Source of the DNA: Bradyrhizobium sp. JYMT SZCCT0180
Lineage (GTDB): Bacteria > Pseudomonadota > Alphaproteobacteria > Rhizobiales > Xanthobacteraceae
Assembly (NCBI RefSeq): GCF_018130165.1
Contig: NZ_JAFCLZ010000004.1
Coordinates: 300,644-364,643, forward strand
Direction of reading: 5' to 3'
DNA: 64,000 nucleotides
In this document: positions 54,192 through 64,000 of the stretch, in pieces
How positions within the stretch are numbered: position 1 is the stretch's first letter
How the letters are laid out: every line of letters starts with the position of its first letter
Program-made: the position numbers and the translations under genes
Notes under the pieces: model-generated
Told to the model about the DNA's origin: nothing
What the model saw: only the letters and a program-made list of their open reading frames with translations
Database searches by the model: none

Positions 54192-55115
54192 ATGGGCGAA
54201 CCACAAACCGGAGCAGGCGCGCGGACGCACGAAGTGCTGGGCCTGCTCGGCTTTCTGCTGGTCGCCACCGCCCAGGTCTCCAACATGATTCTCGCGCGGG
54301 GCGTGGCCGGCAGCGTTCCGCCGTTCTCGATCGCGTTCTTTCGCTGGAGCATCGTGGCGCTTGGCCTGCTGCCCGTCGTCGTGATGGCGCTGCGCGAGAA
54401 GCCCGCAGCGTTGCGCGGGCAGTGGCCGGGCATCGCGCTGGCCGGCTTTCTCGGCATGTTCATCTGCGGCGGCCCGGTCTATGTCGCCGGGATCACCACG
54501 TCGGCGATCAACCTCGCGCTGATCATGGCGCTGTCGCCGATCGTCGTGCTGCTGTTCTCCTTTGCCACGGGGCGGGAATCCATTGCCCGCAGGCAAATCA
54601 TCGGCATGGCGGTCGCGCTGGCCGGCGCGCTCCTGATCATCACCAAGGGACAGGCCTCGGTCGGGCCGGGCCTCTCCACCGGCGATCTCCTGGCGCTGCT
54701 CGCGATGCTGGGCTGGGCCGGATACACCCTGATGCAAAATCGCGTCGGACAGGGCGTCAGTTTTCTGGCGCGGATCGGCCTGTTCGCGGCGGCCGGCGCG
54801 CTGTTCTCGCTGCCGTTTGCGGTTCATGAAATCTGGCAGACGCCATCAGCCGCATTCACCGGTCGCGCCGCGCTCGTCTATCTCTTCGCGGGCCTCGTCC
54901 CCGGGCTGTTTGCCTATGCCGCCTACGCCTTTCTCGGTGCGCGGTTCGGCGCGGTATCGACCTCGCTCAGCCTCTACCTCGGCCCGGTCGTCAGTGCTGC
55001 CCTGTCGATCCTCTTTCTCGGCGAGGCGCCGACGATCGTCCATCTGATCGGCGGCGCGCTGTCGCTTGGCGGCATGTATTTGTGCCTGCAGGCCAAACCA
55101 CGCGAGGCGAGATAG
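54192..55115 (+). CDS. EamA/DMT family transporter
   Basis: A 307-residue membrane protein with ten hydrophobic segments in two EamA repeats; markers are ILARGVAGSVPPFSIAFFRW, TSAINLALIMALSPIVVLLF and the second-half YLGPVVSAALSILFLGEAP. DMT proteins export metabolites such as amino acids. Substrate unknown. It is 79 bases after the esterase gene and converges on the MFS gene. Confidence 0.88.
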   Translation: MGEPQTGAGARTHEVLGLLGFLLVATAQVSNMILARGVAGSVPPFSIAFFRWSIVALGLLPVVVMALREKPAALRGQWPGIALAGFLGMFICGGPVYVAGITTSAINLALIMALSPIVVLLFSFATGRESIARRQIIGMAVALAGALLIITKGQASVGPGLSTGDLLALLAMLGWAGYTLMQNRVGQGVSFLARIGLFAAAGALFSLPFAVHEIWQTPSAAFTGRAALVYLFAGLVPGLFAYAAYAFLGARFGAVSTSLSLYLGPVVSAALSILFLGEAPTIVHLIGGALSLGGMYLCLQAKPREAR

Positions 55116-55118
55116 CCT

Positions 55119-56678
55119 CTATTCAATCACCGCATGATCCGGCGCCACCGACTGCGCGCGCAGCGTCGCCTTGGTCGAACCGATCATGATGGCCAGCGGG
55201 ATCGAGACCAGGACGAACAGCATCACCAGCTGGTAGTCCTGGGAGAAGGCGATGATCTGCGACTGCGCCTTGACCATGGCGTCGGCCATGGCGCGGCCGG
55301 TATCGGTGCCAAGATCGATCATGCCGCGCACATTGGGCATCTGCAGGGCGTGGTTGAACGGGTTGATATTTTCCGACAGCCCCGCATAGACCCGCCGCGA
55401 TCCCTCGGTCAGCTGCGAGATCACGACGGAGATGCCGATCGAGCTCGCGACATTGCGCATCAATGTCAGCATCGAGGTGCCGTCGGTACGCAAATGATTG
55501 GGCAGCGTCAGGAACGCCACGGTGGACAGCGGCACGAACACCAGTCCGAAGCCGAAGCCCTGCAGCACGCTGATCACGACGATCTCGGTGACGCCGGTCT
55601 GGTCGGTCCACCCCGTCATGTAGAACAGCGAAATAGCCGTGATGCTGAGGCCGGTGATGATCAAATTGCGCGCCTCGACAAAGCGCATCATCCGCCCGAC
55701 CATCATCATGGCGACGAAGGTGCCGCAGCCGCGGGTCGCCAGCAGCACGCCCGCGGTGATGATGGGATAGCCGATCACGTTCTGCAGGAACGGCGACGAC
55801 AGCGCCATGGTCGAGAACAGCACCAGGCCCATGACCGCCATGAACACGCAGCCGCCGACGAAATTCTTGTCCTTGAACAGCGCGAACTGGATGAATGGCT
55901 TCGAGGTCGTGAACGAATGCGCCAGGAAATAATAGAAGCCGATGCCGGCGATGATGAACTCGGCGATGATCTCGTTGGATTCCAGCCAGCCGAGCTGCTC
56001 GCCGCGGTCGAGCGCCAGCTGCAGCGATCCGATCGAGATCGCCAGCGCCGTGAAGCCGAACCAGTCGAAGCGCAGGTCCTGGTCCTTTCTGGTCTCGTCC
56101 ATGAAGATGACAAGGCCGAGCACGGTGAAGATGCCGAACGGCAGATTGACGAAGAATACCCAGTGCCAGGAATAGGTTTCGGTCAACCACGCGCCCAGCG
56201 AGGGTCCCATGATCGGACCCATCATCACGCCCATGCCCCAGATCGCCATCGCCTTGGCGCGCTCATGCAGCGCGTAGGAATCCAGCATCACCGCCTGCGA
56301 CAGCGGCACCAATGCCGCGCCGAACACGCCCTGCAGCAGGCGAAACAGCACCATCTGGTTGATGTCTTGCGCGAGGCCGCACAGCACGGATGCAATCGTG
56401 AAGCCGCCAGAGCAGATGATGAAGATGCGCTTGCGGCCGAAGCGGTTGGCGATCCAGCCCACCGGCGCGGTCATGATCGCGGCCGCGACGATATAGGAGG
56501 TCAGCACCCAGTTGATCTGGTCCTGCGAGGCCGACAGCGATCCCTGCATGTAGGGCAGCGCGACATTGGCGATGGTGGTGTCGAGCGCCTGCATGATCGT
56601 CGCCGTCATGGCGCAGATCGTCACCATGTTCCGGCGCAGGCCGGGAACCGCAGCTTGTGTCGGGCCCGGCGCCGGCAT
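55119..56678 (-). CDS. MFS multidrug efflux permease (DHA2/EmrB type)
   Basis: A 519-residue transporter with 14 hydrophobic segments. Markers are LDTTIANVALPYMQGSLSAS (motif D1), WIANRFGRKRIF (motif A) and GPSLGAWLTETYSWHWVFFVN (motif C region). This is the inner-membrane pump of an EmrAB-like system. It starts two bases after the HlyD-type gene stop and is the last gene of the marR operon. It exports hydrophobic drugs or plant phenolics in related systems. Confidence 0.93.
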   Translation of the reverse strand: MPAPGPTQAAVPGLRRNMVTICAMTATIMQALDTTIANVALPYMQGSLSASQDQINWVLTSYIVAAAIMTAPVGWIANRFGRKRIFIICSGGFTIASVLCGLAQDINQMVLFRLLQGVFGAALVPLSQAVMLDSYALHERAKAMAIWGMGVMMGPIMGPSLGAWLTETYSWHWVFFVNLPFGIFTVLGLVIFMDETRKDQDLRFDWFGFTALAISIGSLQLALDRGEQLGWLESNEIIAEFIIAGIGFYYFLAHSFTTSKPFIQFALFKDKNFVGGCVFMAVMGLVLFSTMALSSPFLQNVIGYPIITAGVLLATRGCGTFVAMMMVGRMMRFVEARNLIITGLSITAISLFYMTGWTDQTGVTEIVVISVLQGFGFGLVFVPLSTVAFLTLPNHLRTDGTSMLTLMRNVASSIGISVVISQLTEGSRRVYAGLSENINPFNHALQMPNVRGMIDLGTDTGRAMADAMVKAQSQIIAFSQDYQLVMLFVLVSIPLAIMIGSTKATLRAQSVAPDHAVIE

Positions 56679-56680
56679 GG

Positions 56681-57847
56681 TCAGTCGGCTTCGTGGTTAG
56701 CCGCGGCCGGCGTCAGGCCGAGCAGGTGCGCGAGCGAGCGGCGGTGGTTGGTGTCGATGCTGGCATAGACGCTCATGCCGGCTTTCAGCTTGCGGACGAA
56801 CTTGTCGTTCTTGTCGAAGTAGATTCGCACCGGGACGCGCTGCACCACCTTGACGAAATTGCCGGTGGCGTTCTGCGGCGGCAGGATCGCGAATTGCGCG
56901 CCGGTGCCGGGCGAGAGCGAGCCGACCGTGCCCTTGAACACGTGGTTGGGGAAGGCGTCGACGTCGAGCGTGACGCTCTGGCCGACCGCGACATAGGTGA
57001 AATCGGATTCCTTCGGATTGGCGTCGACCCAGGGGTTGGCGACGTCGATGATGGAGAACACCGGAGCGCCTGAAATCACGAAACGGCCGAGCTGGATCTG
57101 CTCGACCTGCGTGGCGACGCCGTTCATCGGCGCGCGCACGGTGGTCAAATCGAGGTTGCGCTGGGCGTCGTCGAGCGCAGCCTTGGCCTGCATGTAGGCC
57201 GGAAACGCTTCGAGCGGCAGCTCGGGATCGCCGAGCAGCTGGTTGAGGGCGTTGGATCGTTGTTGCGTGACCAGCTGGCGCTGCGCCTGTGCGGTGACCA
57301 GGGTCGTGGCGCTGTTGTCGAGATCGAGCTGCGAGCCGGCCTGGCTCTTGACCAGCGAATTCTTGCGCTCGACGTCCTTTTGCTTGAGCGCGATGCCGGC
57401 GTTCACCAGTTCGATGGTCTGTCCGTAGAGCTTCACATTGGCGACAAGGGTGTCGTGGCTGACCTTGGCGTCGTCAAGTTTGGAGCGCGCCTGCGCCACC
57501 GCCAGCCGGAACGGCACCGGGTCGATCTGGAACAGGGTGTCGCCGGTCGAGACCTGCTGGCCTTCCTTCACGGTCACATTGATGATCTTGCCCGACACGT
57601 CCGACGTGATCAGCACCTTCTGCGCGCCGACATAGGCATCGTCAGTGGTCACGTAGCGGCCGCCATTGAGATAGAAGGTGATGCCGGCCGTCGCTGACAC
57701 CAGCGGCAGCACCACCAGCAGCAGGAAACGCCGATAGCGGCGCATGCCGGCCATCAGCCGGCGGCGCGGCTCCGACGCCAGTTTCGGGCGCGGGGTCGGT
57801 TCGGCGCCCTTCTGTTCCGGGGGAAATTTGAGCACGGGATCAGCCAT
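56681..57847 (-). CDS. HlyD/EmrA family membrane fusion protein
   Basis: The 388-residue adaptor has an N-terminal cytoplasmic tail, one membrane helix (FLLLVVLPLVSATAGITFYL), a lipoyl half-motif (ISGKI-like VSGKIINVTVKEGQQVSTGDTLFQID), a coiled-coil (about residues 125-235) and the second lipoyl and barrel part (TTVRAPMNGVATQVEQIQLG). It connects the MFS pump to an outer-membrane channel. It overlaps the marR end by eight bases. Confidence 0.92.
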   Translation of the reverse strand: MADPVLKFPPEQKGAEPTPRPKLASEPRRRLMAGMRRYRRFLLLVVLPLVSATAGITFYLNGGRYVTTDDAYVGAQKVLITSDVSGKIINVTVKEGQQVSTGDTLFQIDPVPFRLAVAQARSKLDDAKVSHDTLVANVKLYGQTIELVNAGIALKQKDVERKNSLVKSQAGSQLDLDNSATTLVTAQAQRQLVTQQRSNALNQLLGDPELPLEAFPAYMQAKAALDDAQRNLDLTTVRAPMNGVATQVEQIQLGRFVISGAPVFSIIDVANPWVDANPKESDFTYVAVGQSVTLDVDAFPNHVFKGTVGSLSPGTGAQFAILPPQNATGNFVKVVQRVPVRIYFDKNDKFVRKLKAGMSVYASIDTNHRRSLAHLLGLTPAAANHEAD

Positions 57848-58319
57848 AACGCTGCTCCTTTCGGGGCGGTTCGCTGGGCGGATTCTGGACCGCGTTGCGA
57901 ACGTTTTCCTTGATCAGATCAAGTTGCGACAGCAGGCGGTGGGCATCGGCGGGGTTGATGCCTTCAAGCGCGGTCGCGGTGAGTTCGGAGCGCAAGCCGG
58001 AGAGCTTGCCGAGCAGCGGGCGCGCGGCCTTCTTCAGATAAAGCCGGTTGACGCGGCGGTCGGTCTCGTCGCCGCGGCGCTCGATCCAGCCATTGTCGCA
58101 GAGCTTGTCGATCAGCCGCGTCAGCGTGATCGGCTGCATTTCCATCAGTTCGGCGAGTTCCGTCTGCTTCAGACCCTCGGATCGTTCGACCTTGGCCAAA
58201 ACCGCCCATTGCGCGCGGGTGATGCCATAGCGCGCCGCCTGCTTGTCGGCATAGGCGCGCATCATCCGCTGCACCTCGCCGAGCGTAAACAGGAAGTTCA
58301 TATCAACGGAACCGCGCAT
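57840..58319 (-). CDS. MarR family transcriptional regulator
   Basis: The 159-residue regulator has the MarR winged helix: ITRAQWAVLAKVERSEGLKQTELAELM, QPITLTRLIDKLCDNGWIERR and DETDRRVNRLYL with the wing Arg pair. GGAGG lies six bases before the ATG, so the longer open frame is not used. It heads the efflux operon and is expected to repress it until a phenolic ligand binds. A palindromic AT-rich promoter region lies directly upstream. Confidence 0.92.
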   Translation of the reverse strand: MRGSVDMNFLFTLGEVQRMMRAYADKQAARYGITRAQWAVLAKVERSEGLKQTELAELMEMQPITLTRLIDKLCDNGWIERRGDETDRRVNRLYLKKAARPLLGKLSGLRSELTATALEGINPADAHRLLSQLDLIKENVRNAVQNPPSEPPRKEQRYG

Positions 58320-58330
58320 CGCCAGCCTCC

Positions 58331-58360
58331 ATAAGCTTTGGATATTATAAGCTTGCTTAT
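58331..58360 (-). promoter_or_regulatory. Putative MarR operator in the marR promoter
   Basis: ATAAGCTTGCTTAT (58347-58360) is a near-perfect inverted repeat (ATAAGC / GCTTAT) with a 2-base spacer, and a further ATAAGCTT lies at 58331-58338. It sits 12-41 bases upstream of the marR start. Such AT-rich inverted repeats are usual MarR sites. Confidence 0.5.
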
Positions 58361-58472
58361 GAATTTCGCATGCCGGGTTAGCAGTTACCAGCTCCGCCCT
58401 CAGAACATGGCTGGTTCTTACGGAACCTGCGGGCTTTGGGATTGGGCGCCAAAATGCTACAAACCCGACGCA

Positions 58473-58964
58473 ATGACCCTGGCAAAACCCACCTTTCCCG
58501 CACCCGACCACGATCACGGCCGCTGTGCCGCGGACGCGATCGCGCATGCCGAGCAGGTTTGCGCCAAGCGGGCGCAGAAATTCACCCCGATCCGGCGTCA
58601 GGTGCTGCAGGCGCTATTGTCCAGCCACCGCCCGCTCGGGGCCTATGAGGTGATCGACGAACTCGCCAAGACGATGCCGCGGCCGGCGCCGATCACGGTG
58701 TACCGGGCGCTGGATTTCCTGATGGAAAACGGCCTCGTCCACCGCATCGAAAGCCGCAACGCTTTCCTTGCCTGCGCGCACGACCATGACGCGACCGCGA
58801 TGGTGGCGTTCCTGATCTGCGACCATTGCGGCTCGGTCGGCGAAATTCCCGCGGCCCCGGTCGCGCAAAGCCTCAATGCGGCGGCGCGCGCCTCCGGCTT
58901 TGCGCCAAAGCTTTCCGTCGTCGAGATTGCCGGCACCTGCGCGCATTGTCAGAAAGCTCCTTAG
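58473..58964 (+). CDS. zur: Fur family regulator, Zur type
   Basis: A 163-residue Fur-fold metalloregulator: winged helix (FTPIRRQVLQALLSSHRPLGAYEVIDEL, PAPITVYRALDFLMENGLVHRI, cited by parts) and a dimer domain with two CxxC zinc sites (ICDHCG and CAHCQ) and a His-rich N-terminus (DHDHGRC) plus ACAHDHD. Zur regulators of alphaproteobacteria have this arrangement and repress zinc uptake genes. Zur rather than Fur is favoured by the short length and the C-terminal CAHC. The first ATG of the Fur-like reading is used. Confidence 0.82.
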   Translation: MTLAKPTFPAPDHDHGRCAADAIAHAEQVCAKRAQKFTPIRRQVLQALLSSHRPLGAYEVIDELAKTMPRPAPITVYRALDFLMENGLVHRIESRNAFLACAHDHDATAMVAFLICDHCGSVGEIPAAPVAQSLNAAARASGFAPKLSVVEIAGTCAHCQKAP

Positions 58965-58972
58965 ATTTTTTT

Positions 58973-59021
58973 GGCATGGTCCTCATCCGAAAACCGGAAG
59001 GCCACCTTTCGGGATCATGCC
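58973..59021. repeat. Short hairpin repeat between zur and eamA
   Basis: GGCATGGTCCTCATCCGAAAACCGG and the mirrored CCTTTCGGGATCATGCC, each cited only by ends, form one imperfect hairpin, matching a common rhizobial intergenic repeat (ATGATC...CCGAAAACCGG type). A T-run precedes it, so it may also end transcription from the opposite strand. Confidence 0.5.
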
Positions 59022-59058
59022 AGTAACCAACACGGCGCCAAGCCGGCCACGAGGATAA

Positions 59059-60000
59059 ATGTCGTCCAATCCTGTGATTTCTGCCGCCGGGCGTGCCCTC
59101 ACCCCGGGCGCTATCGCCTTGATGCTGATGCTGTGCCTGAGCTGGGGTTTCAATCAGATCGCGGTGAAGCTGGTTCTGCCTGATGTGCCGCCGATGCTGC
59201 AGGCCTTGATTCGCTCGCTTGGCGCGCTGCCGGTGTTGCTGATCATCGGCTGGTTTCGCGGCGTCAGATTCTTCGAGCGCGACGGCACGCTGTGGCCGGG
59301 CGTCATTGCGGGCATGATCTTCGGGATTGAATTCGTGCTGATCTATCGCGGCCTGCTGCTGACGTCGGCGTCGCGGGCCGCGGTGTTTTTGTACACGGCG
59401 CCGTTCTTCGTAGCCCTCGGCTCCTACGTCTTTCTCGGCGAACGGCTGCGCGCCTCGCAATGGGGCGGACTCGCTTTGAGTTTCGCCGGCGTGGCGCTCG
59501 CGATCGGCGTCCCCCAGGCCAATGTCGATGCCAATGTGTTGATAGGCGATCTCCTGATCGTCGCCGGCGGCGCGCTGTGGGCGACCACGACGCTGATCGT
59601 CAAGGCGACCGCGCTGATCAAGGCGCCGGCGGAAAAGGGGCTCGGCTATCAGGTGGCGATCTCGATCCCGATCCTGGCGCTGGCCGCGTGGATTTCCGGC
59701 GAAACCATCACCCACGTTCCCGGACCGCTGTCGCTGGCGCTGCTGGCCTATCAGGCGTTCTGGGTCGTGGGCCTGACGTTCCTGCTGTGGTTTGCGCTGG
59801 TGAAGACCTATTCGGCCAGCAAATTGTCGGCCTTCACCTTCATCACGCCGCTGTTCGGCGTGGTGGCCGCGTATTTCATCCTGCACGACACGCTGACGAT
59901 CGCGTTTGGCGTCGCCGCGCTGCTGGTCATCGCCGGGCTCTATCTCGTCAACCGGCCCGAAACGGCCAGGGCGGAAGTGGCGCCGGATCCGAATGTGTGA
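59059..60000 (+). CDS. EamA/DMT family transporter
   Basis: A 313-residue protein with ten membrane segments in two EamA repeats: LCLSWGFNQIAVKLVLPDVPPMLQALIRSLGALPVL near the N-terminus and FALVKTYSASKLSAFTFITPLFGVVAAYFILHDTL near the C-terminus (cited in part). Substrate unknown. It is 94 bases after zur; it may be transcribed with it, though the hairpin between could stop this. Confidence 0.88.
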   Translation: MSSNPVISAAGRALTPGAIALMLMLCLSWGFNQIAVKLVLPDVPPMLQALIRSLGALPVLLIIGWFRGVRFFERDGTLWPGVIAGMIFGIEFVLIYRGLLLTSASRAAVFLYTAPFFVALGSYVFLGERLRASQWGGLALSFAGVALAIGVPQANVDANVLIGDLLIVAGGALWATTTLIVKATALIKAPAEKGLGYQVAISIPILALAAWISGETITHVPGPLSLALLAYQAFWVVGLTFLLWFALVKTYSASKLSAFTFITPLFGVVAAYFILHDTLTIAFGVAALLVIAGLYLVNRPETARAEVAPDPNV

Positions 60001-60032
60001 GGGGAATGATTTTGAGTTGAGGCGGTGCCGGG

Positions 60033-60175
60033 CTTACCTCGCCCCGCTTGCGGGGAGAGGTCGGATTGCGAAGCAATCCGGGTGAGGGGGTACCGGTCTA
60101 ACAATCGACTGCGCTCGCGGAGAGAGCCCCTCACCCCGACCCTCTCCCCGTAAAGAACGGGGAGAGGGAGAAGTT
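60033..60175. repeat. CCTCGCCCCGCTTGCGGGG-type palindromic repeat
   Basis: Left CCCCGCTTGCGGGGAGAGG and CGGATTGCGAAGCAATCCG hairpins, and right CCCTCACCCCGACCCTCTCC with GGGGAGAGGG. The two ends pair as GGGTGAGGGG/CCCCTCACCC. It separates the EamA gene and the opposite sulfurtransferase gene. Confidence 0.7.
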
Positions 60176-60179
60176 CTCC

Positions 60180-61046
60180 CTAATCCGTCTCGATCGGCAA
60201 CGCCTCGTCCTTGGCCCACTCGCCCATCGAGGCGTCGTAGAGCGTGAGGTCCTCGTAGCCGAGCCGGTGCAGCAGGAACAGATCGATGGTGGCCGAGATG
60301 CCGCCGCCGCAATAGGCGATTACCTGCTTGTCCTTGCGCAGGCCTTGCGTGGCAAATTTCGCTTCGGCGTCCGCGAGCAGTACGAAAACCCGCGTCGAGG
60401 GATCGAGCAAGGTTGCGGCTGATACGTTGCAGCTGCCGGGAATTCTGCCGGGCCGCCCATAGCGGCTCGGCTCCAGGCCTTTGTGGAATTGCGGGCCGAG
60501 CGCATTGACGACGACGGCGCTGTGATCCCTGACAGCAGCGAGCACCTCGTCCTTGCCGACGAAAAAGCCGGGTCGCGGCTTCGCCTTGAACTTGGCTTTC
60601 TTGTATCCCTTCGCGGGTCCGGTCTCGATCTCCCGCTCTTCGGCCTTCCATTTGTCGAAGCAGCCATCGAGCACGGCGACATTGTCAAAGCCCAGCGATC
60701 TCAGCATCCACCAGAACCGCGTCGCCCACATCGGCGTGCCGATGGAATAGAGCACGACGCGGCTGTCCGGGCCGACGCCGTGCCGCCCGAACGCCGCCTC
60801 GAGCTGCGCGATATCAGGCATCATGAAGCGAAGCTCGATACCCTGCTTGGAGAATTCGCCCTGCAGGTCGAGAAAGTCGGCGCCGGGAATATGGCCGGCC
60901 GCGAAGGTCTGGTCGCCGGGCACGGCGATGTAGGGCGCGTTGCTGCCCGCGGGCGCCGGTTCGAGATAGGTCGTGCAATCGAACAGCCGCAGATTGGGCC
61001 GATCCAGGATGCCGGCAAGTTCCACCGTGCTGATGAGCTCCGACAT
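60180..61046 (-). CDS. sseA: Sulfurtransferase, 3-mercaptopyruvate/thiosulfate type (two rhodanese domains)
   Basis: The 288-residue protein has two rhodanese domains. The first (residues ~5-135) holds AAGHIPGADFLDL and is inactive-like, since no Cys is at the loop. The second (~165-285) has the active-site loop YCGGGISATIDL with the catalytic Cys. CGGG differs from CGSG of typical SseA and from CRxGx of thiosulfate enzymes, so the substrate is likely mercaptopyruvate but unsure. Single gene after a repeat. Confidence 0.85.
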   Translation of the reverse strand: MSELISTVELAGILDRPNLRLFDCTTYLEPAPAGSNAPYIAVPGDQTFAAGHIPGADFLDLQGEFSKQGIELRFMMPDIAQLEAAFGRHGVGPDSRVVLYSIGTPMWATRFWWMLRSLGFDNVAVLDGCFDKWKAEEREIETGPAKGYKKAKFKAKPRPGFFVGKDEVLAAVRDHSAVVVNALGPQFHKGLEPSRYGRPGRIPGSCNVSAATLLDPSTRVFVLLADAEAKFATQGLRKDKQVIAYCGGGISATIDLFLLHRLGYEDLTLYDASMGEWAKDEALPIETD

Positions 61047-61312
61047 GCTGACCTCCCGTTAATTTGAACAATGCTAGGGTGTGCGGCGACGGATGAAAAG
61101 CCGGGCTGCCCGGCGCAAGCAGCTCTTTCAATCCGGCGATTCCTGTCCAATATAGCTGACAGGGGAGGCCGAGTGTTGATCGCCCACCTCGAACCGCAAT
61201 GGCCGGATTAAGTCATTGAAAATACAGAGATAAAAGTCAAATTCGGATGCGGCCGGCTGGCCCGTCCCGGTCCCCTTGGTGAATGTCACCAAAACCTGAT
61301 ATTCGAGACGCC

Positions 61313-62596
<1,284 letters not shown>

Positions 62597-62604
62597 TTCT
62601 CTCC

Positions 62605-62726
62605 GTCGTCCCGGCGAACGCCGGGACCCATACTCCGCGGCCCTAATTTTGCGGAAAATATCTAACGCCAGCGCCCCCACCGATAAGCCGCGGCGTATGG
62701 GTCCCGGCTCAAGGCCGGGACGACAC
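62605..62726. repeat. GTCCCGGC...CCGGGACCCATACTCCGCGG palindromic repeat, copy 5
   Basis: Begins GTCGTCCCGGCGAACGCCGG and ends GGCTCAAGGCCGGGACGAC. Same family as the copies at 14113, 26641, 29055 and 33941. Confidence 0.8.
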
Positions 62727-62795
62727 CAACTGCATTGCGCTTTGCCTTGAGCGGGCTACGATGCTTCCCAATCAATAATGATTGGGAGAACACCC

Positions 62796-63677
62796 ATGAG
62801 TTCACTCTCCAGCAAACAGGGCCCCCGCTATCGGCACATCGCCGGCGAGAGCGAACCCTATGAGACCATCGGCGTCGAGAAGCTGACCCCGATCATCGGC
62901 GCGGAGATTTCCGGCGTCGATCTTTCAAGCTCGCTGTCGAACCGCACGATGGACGAAATCCATCGCGCGCTTGCCGAAAACCTCGTGATCTTCTTCCGCG
63001 ACCAGCACATCACGCCGCAGCAGCATCTGGCGTTCGGCCGCCAGTTCGGCGAGCTGCACATCCATCCCGCCGCGCCGCATGAGGGCGACGATCCCGCGCT
63101 GATGAAAATCTACGCCGACAAGGATTCGCCGCGCGCCAATGGCGAGGGCTGGCACACCGACGTGTCCTGCGACGTCGAGCCGCCGATGGGCTCGATCCTC
63201 TACATCAAACAGTGTCCGCCGCGCGGCGGCGACACGCTGTTCGCCAACATGTATGCGGCCTATGAATCGCTGTCGGACCGCATGAAGGCCTATCTCGACG
63301 GGCTCACCGCCCTGCATGACGGCGAGCAGACCTATCGCGGGCTCTATGCCAATTACGGCGTTGCCGACCGTCCGGAATATCCCCGCGCCGAGCATCCGGT
63401 CGTGCGCACGCATCCTGTCACCGGCATGAAGGCGCTCTACGTCAACCGCGGTTTTACGCGCTTCCTGATCGGCGTTCCCCGCGACGAGAGCGACGCGATG
63501 CTGGCCTATCTCTATCAGCACGCGGAGAATCCGTTGTTCCAGTGCCGCTTCCGCTGGACCGAAAACGCCATCGCCTTCTGGGACAACCGCTGCGCCCAGC
63601 ACCGCGCGATGTGGGACTACTGGCCGCATACACGGTCAGGCACGCGGGTGACGGTGAAGGGCGAGCGGCCGGTGTGA
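62796..63677 (+). CDS. TauD/TfdA family 2-oxoglutarate-dependent dioxygenase
   Basis: This 293-residue iron(II)/2-oxoglutarate oxygenase has the metal motif WHTDVSC (His and Asp), the distal His in NRCAQHRAMWDY and the 2-oxoglutarate Arg in HTRSGTRVTV. N-terminal IIGAEISGVDLSS and LVIFFRDQHITPQQHLAFG are typical of the TauD/TfdA group. Substrates in this family include taurine, alkylsulfonates and 2,4-D; the true one is not readable. GGGAGAA precedes the ATG. Confidence 0.9.
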   Translation: MSSLSSKQGPRYRHIAGESEPYETIGVEKLTPIIGAEISGVDLSSSLSNRTMDEIHRALAENLVIFFRDQHITPQQHLAFGRQFGELHIHPAAPHEGDDPALMKIYADKDSPRANGEGWHTDVSCDVEPPMGSILYIKQCPPRGGDTLFANMYAAYESLSDRMKAYLDGLTALHDGEQTYRGLYANYGVADRPEYPRAEHPVVRTHPVTGMKALYVNRGFTRFLIGVPRDESDAMLAYLYQHAENPLFQCRFRWTENAIAFWDNRCAQHRAMWDYWPHTRSGTRVTVKGERPV

Positions 63678-64000
63678 GTGGGGAGGTTCGGCTGGCGCGT
63701 CCAGCCGAGGAATGGATTGCTTCGTTGCGCTCGCAATGACGGTTGCCTGCGGCAAAACGACCCGACGGGCAAATCAGTTCTGAGTTTCAGAAATCGTGTC
63801 AAGCAGAAAACTTCTGCAAATCAAAAATATTTCTGTTGTCGGCCGGCCCAAATCAGTGCGCATCTATCGCCATCCCGTCCCACTCAGAGGGCGTCGGCCG
63901 TCGTCACGGACGTTGGGCGGGTTGCGGTGGACGCTTGTTTACGCTGAGACGATGGCGTGGATTAAGCGTACGGCAAAACCGTGTGGTCCTGGCGCCCGTT
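63678..64000. other. Intergenic end of the window
   Basis: About 320 bases. A half copy of the CGTCATTGCGAGG-type repeat (GAATGGATTGCTTCGTTGCG with CTCGCAATGAC, 63710-63741) is at its left. The rest shows no clear gene; the open frame at 63678-63947 has no family features. Confidence 0.45.

Noticed and set aside
55134..56768. 544-codon plus-strand frame
   Set aside because: Antisense to the MFS efflux gene; strongly His/Asp/Arg-biased, typical of high-GC shadow frames.
63678..63947. 89-codon frame at the window end
   Set aside because: Begins within a repeat, lacks a ribosome site and shows no protein-like pattern.

Overview
The window looks like a chromosomal segment of a Bradyrhizobium-type alphaproteobacterium (Nitrobacteraceae). 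This rests on high GC, a RegS/RegR redox two-component pair whose regulator closely resembles Bradyrhizobium RegR, several ABC and TRAP solute transporters, a dense set of aromatic-acid catabolism genes, and many extragenic palindromic repeats of the kinds common in this group. No tRNA, rRNA, CRISPR array, insertion sequence or prophage was seen.

Layout. 1-5.5 kb: secreted proteins (DUF5107-like, CAP-domain, Tyr/Gly/Pro-rich), an NTF2-like protein and two short-chain dehydrogenases. 5.5-7.1 kb: a radical SAM/SPASM enzyme directly downstream of a small Gly/Phe/Arg-rich peptide gene, a candidate ribosomally made, cyclophane-type modified peptide (RiPP) system. 7.5-11.3 kb: regS-regR and a divergent ABC-2 exporter. 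11.4-22.6 kb: intracellular PHA depolymerase, YgjP-type metallopeptidase, class A penicillin-binding protein, an orphan solute-binding protein, a thioesterase, and an overlapping Ada-AlkA / Ogt alkylation-repair pair. 22.6-34 kb: glnD, a sulfonate/nitrate-type ABC transporter (binding protein, permease, ATPase), OsmC, a membrane protein, a tandem GrlR-like protein and mutS.

34-54 kb is the metabolic core. It holds a 3-oxoadipyl-CoA thiolase (pcaF), protocatechuate 3,4-dioxygenase (pcaH, pcaG), a second intradiol dioxygenase of hydroxyquinol type, and a FAD enzyme with a GntR regulator. A same-strand run follows: TRAP transporter, type II dehydroquinase, an unknown protein, a TIM-barrel enzyme with the metal ligands expected of a 3-dehydroshikimate dehydratase, a LysR regulator, an AroE-family dehydrogenase with an NAD-type Asp, a complete branched-chain-type ABC transporter, and a secreted tannase/feruloyl-esterase-family protein. 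Together these read as a quinate/shikimate (possibly chlorogenate or gallate ester) route: ester cleavage outside the cytoplasm, import, dehydrogenation, dehydration to protocatechuate, then ring cleavage toward beta-ketoadipate. pcaB, pcaC, pcaD and pcaIJ are not in the window.

54-64 kb: two EamA transporters, a marR-emrA-emrB-like efflux operon with a palindromic promoter, a Fur/Zur-type regulator, a sulfurtransferase, ispG and a TauD-family dioxygenase.

Intergenic spaces are rich in at least seven families of palindromic repeats, listed with coordinates. The observations most worth following are the putative modified-peptide pair, in which every Phe of the core is followed two residues later by Arg or Lys, and the quinate/shikimate island with its unknown member. 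Function calls come from reading the translated sequences; no database search was possible.
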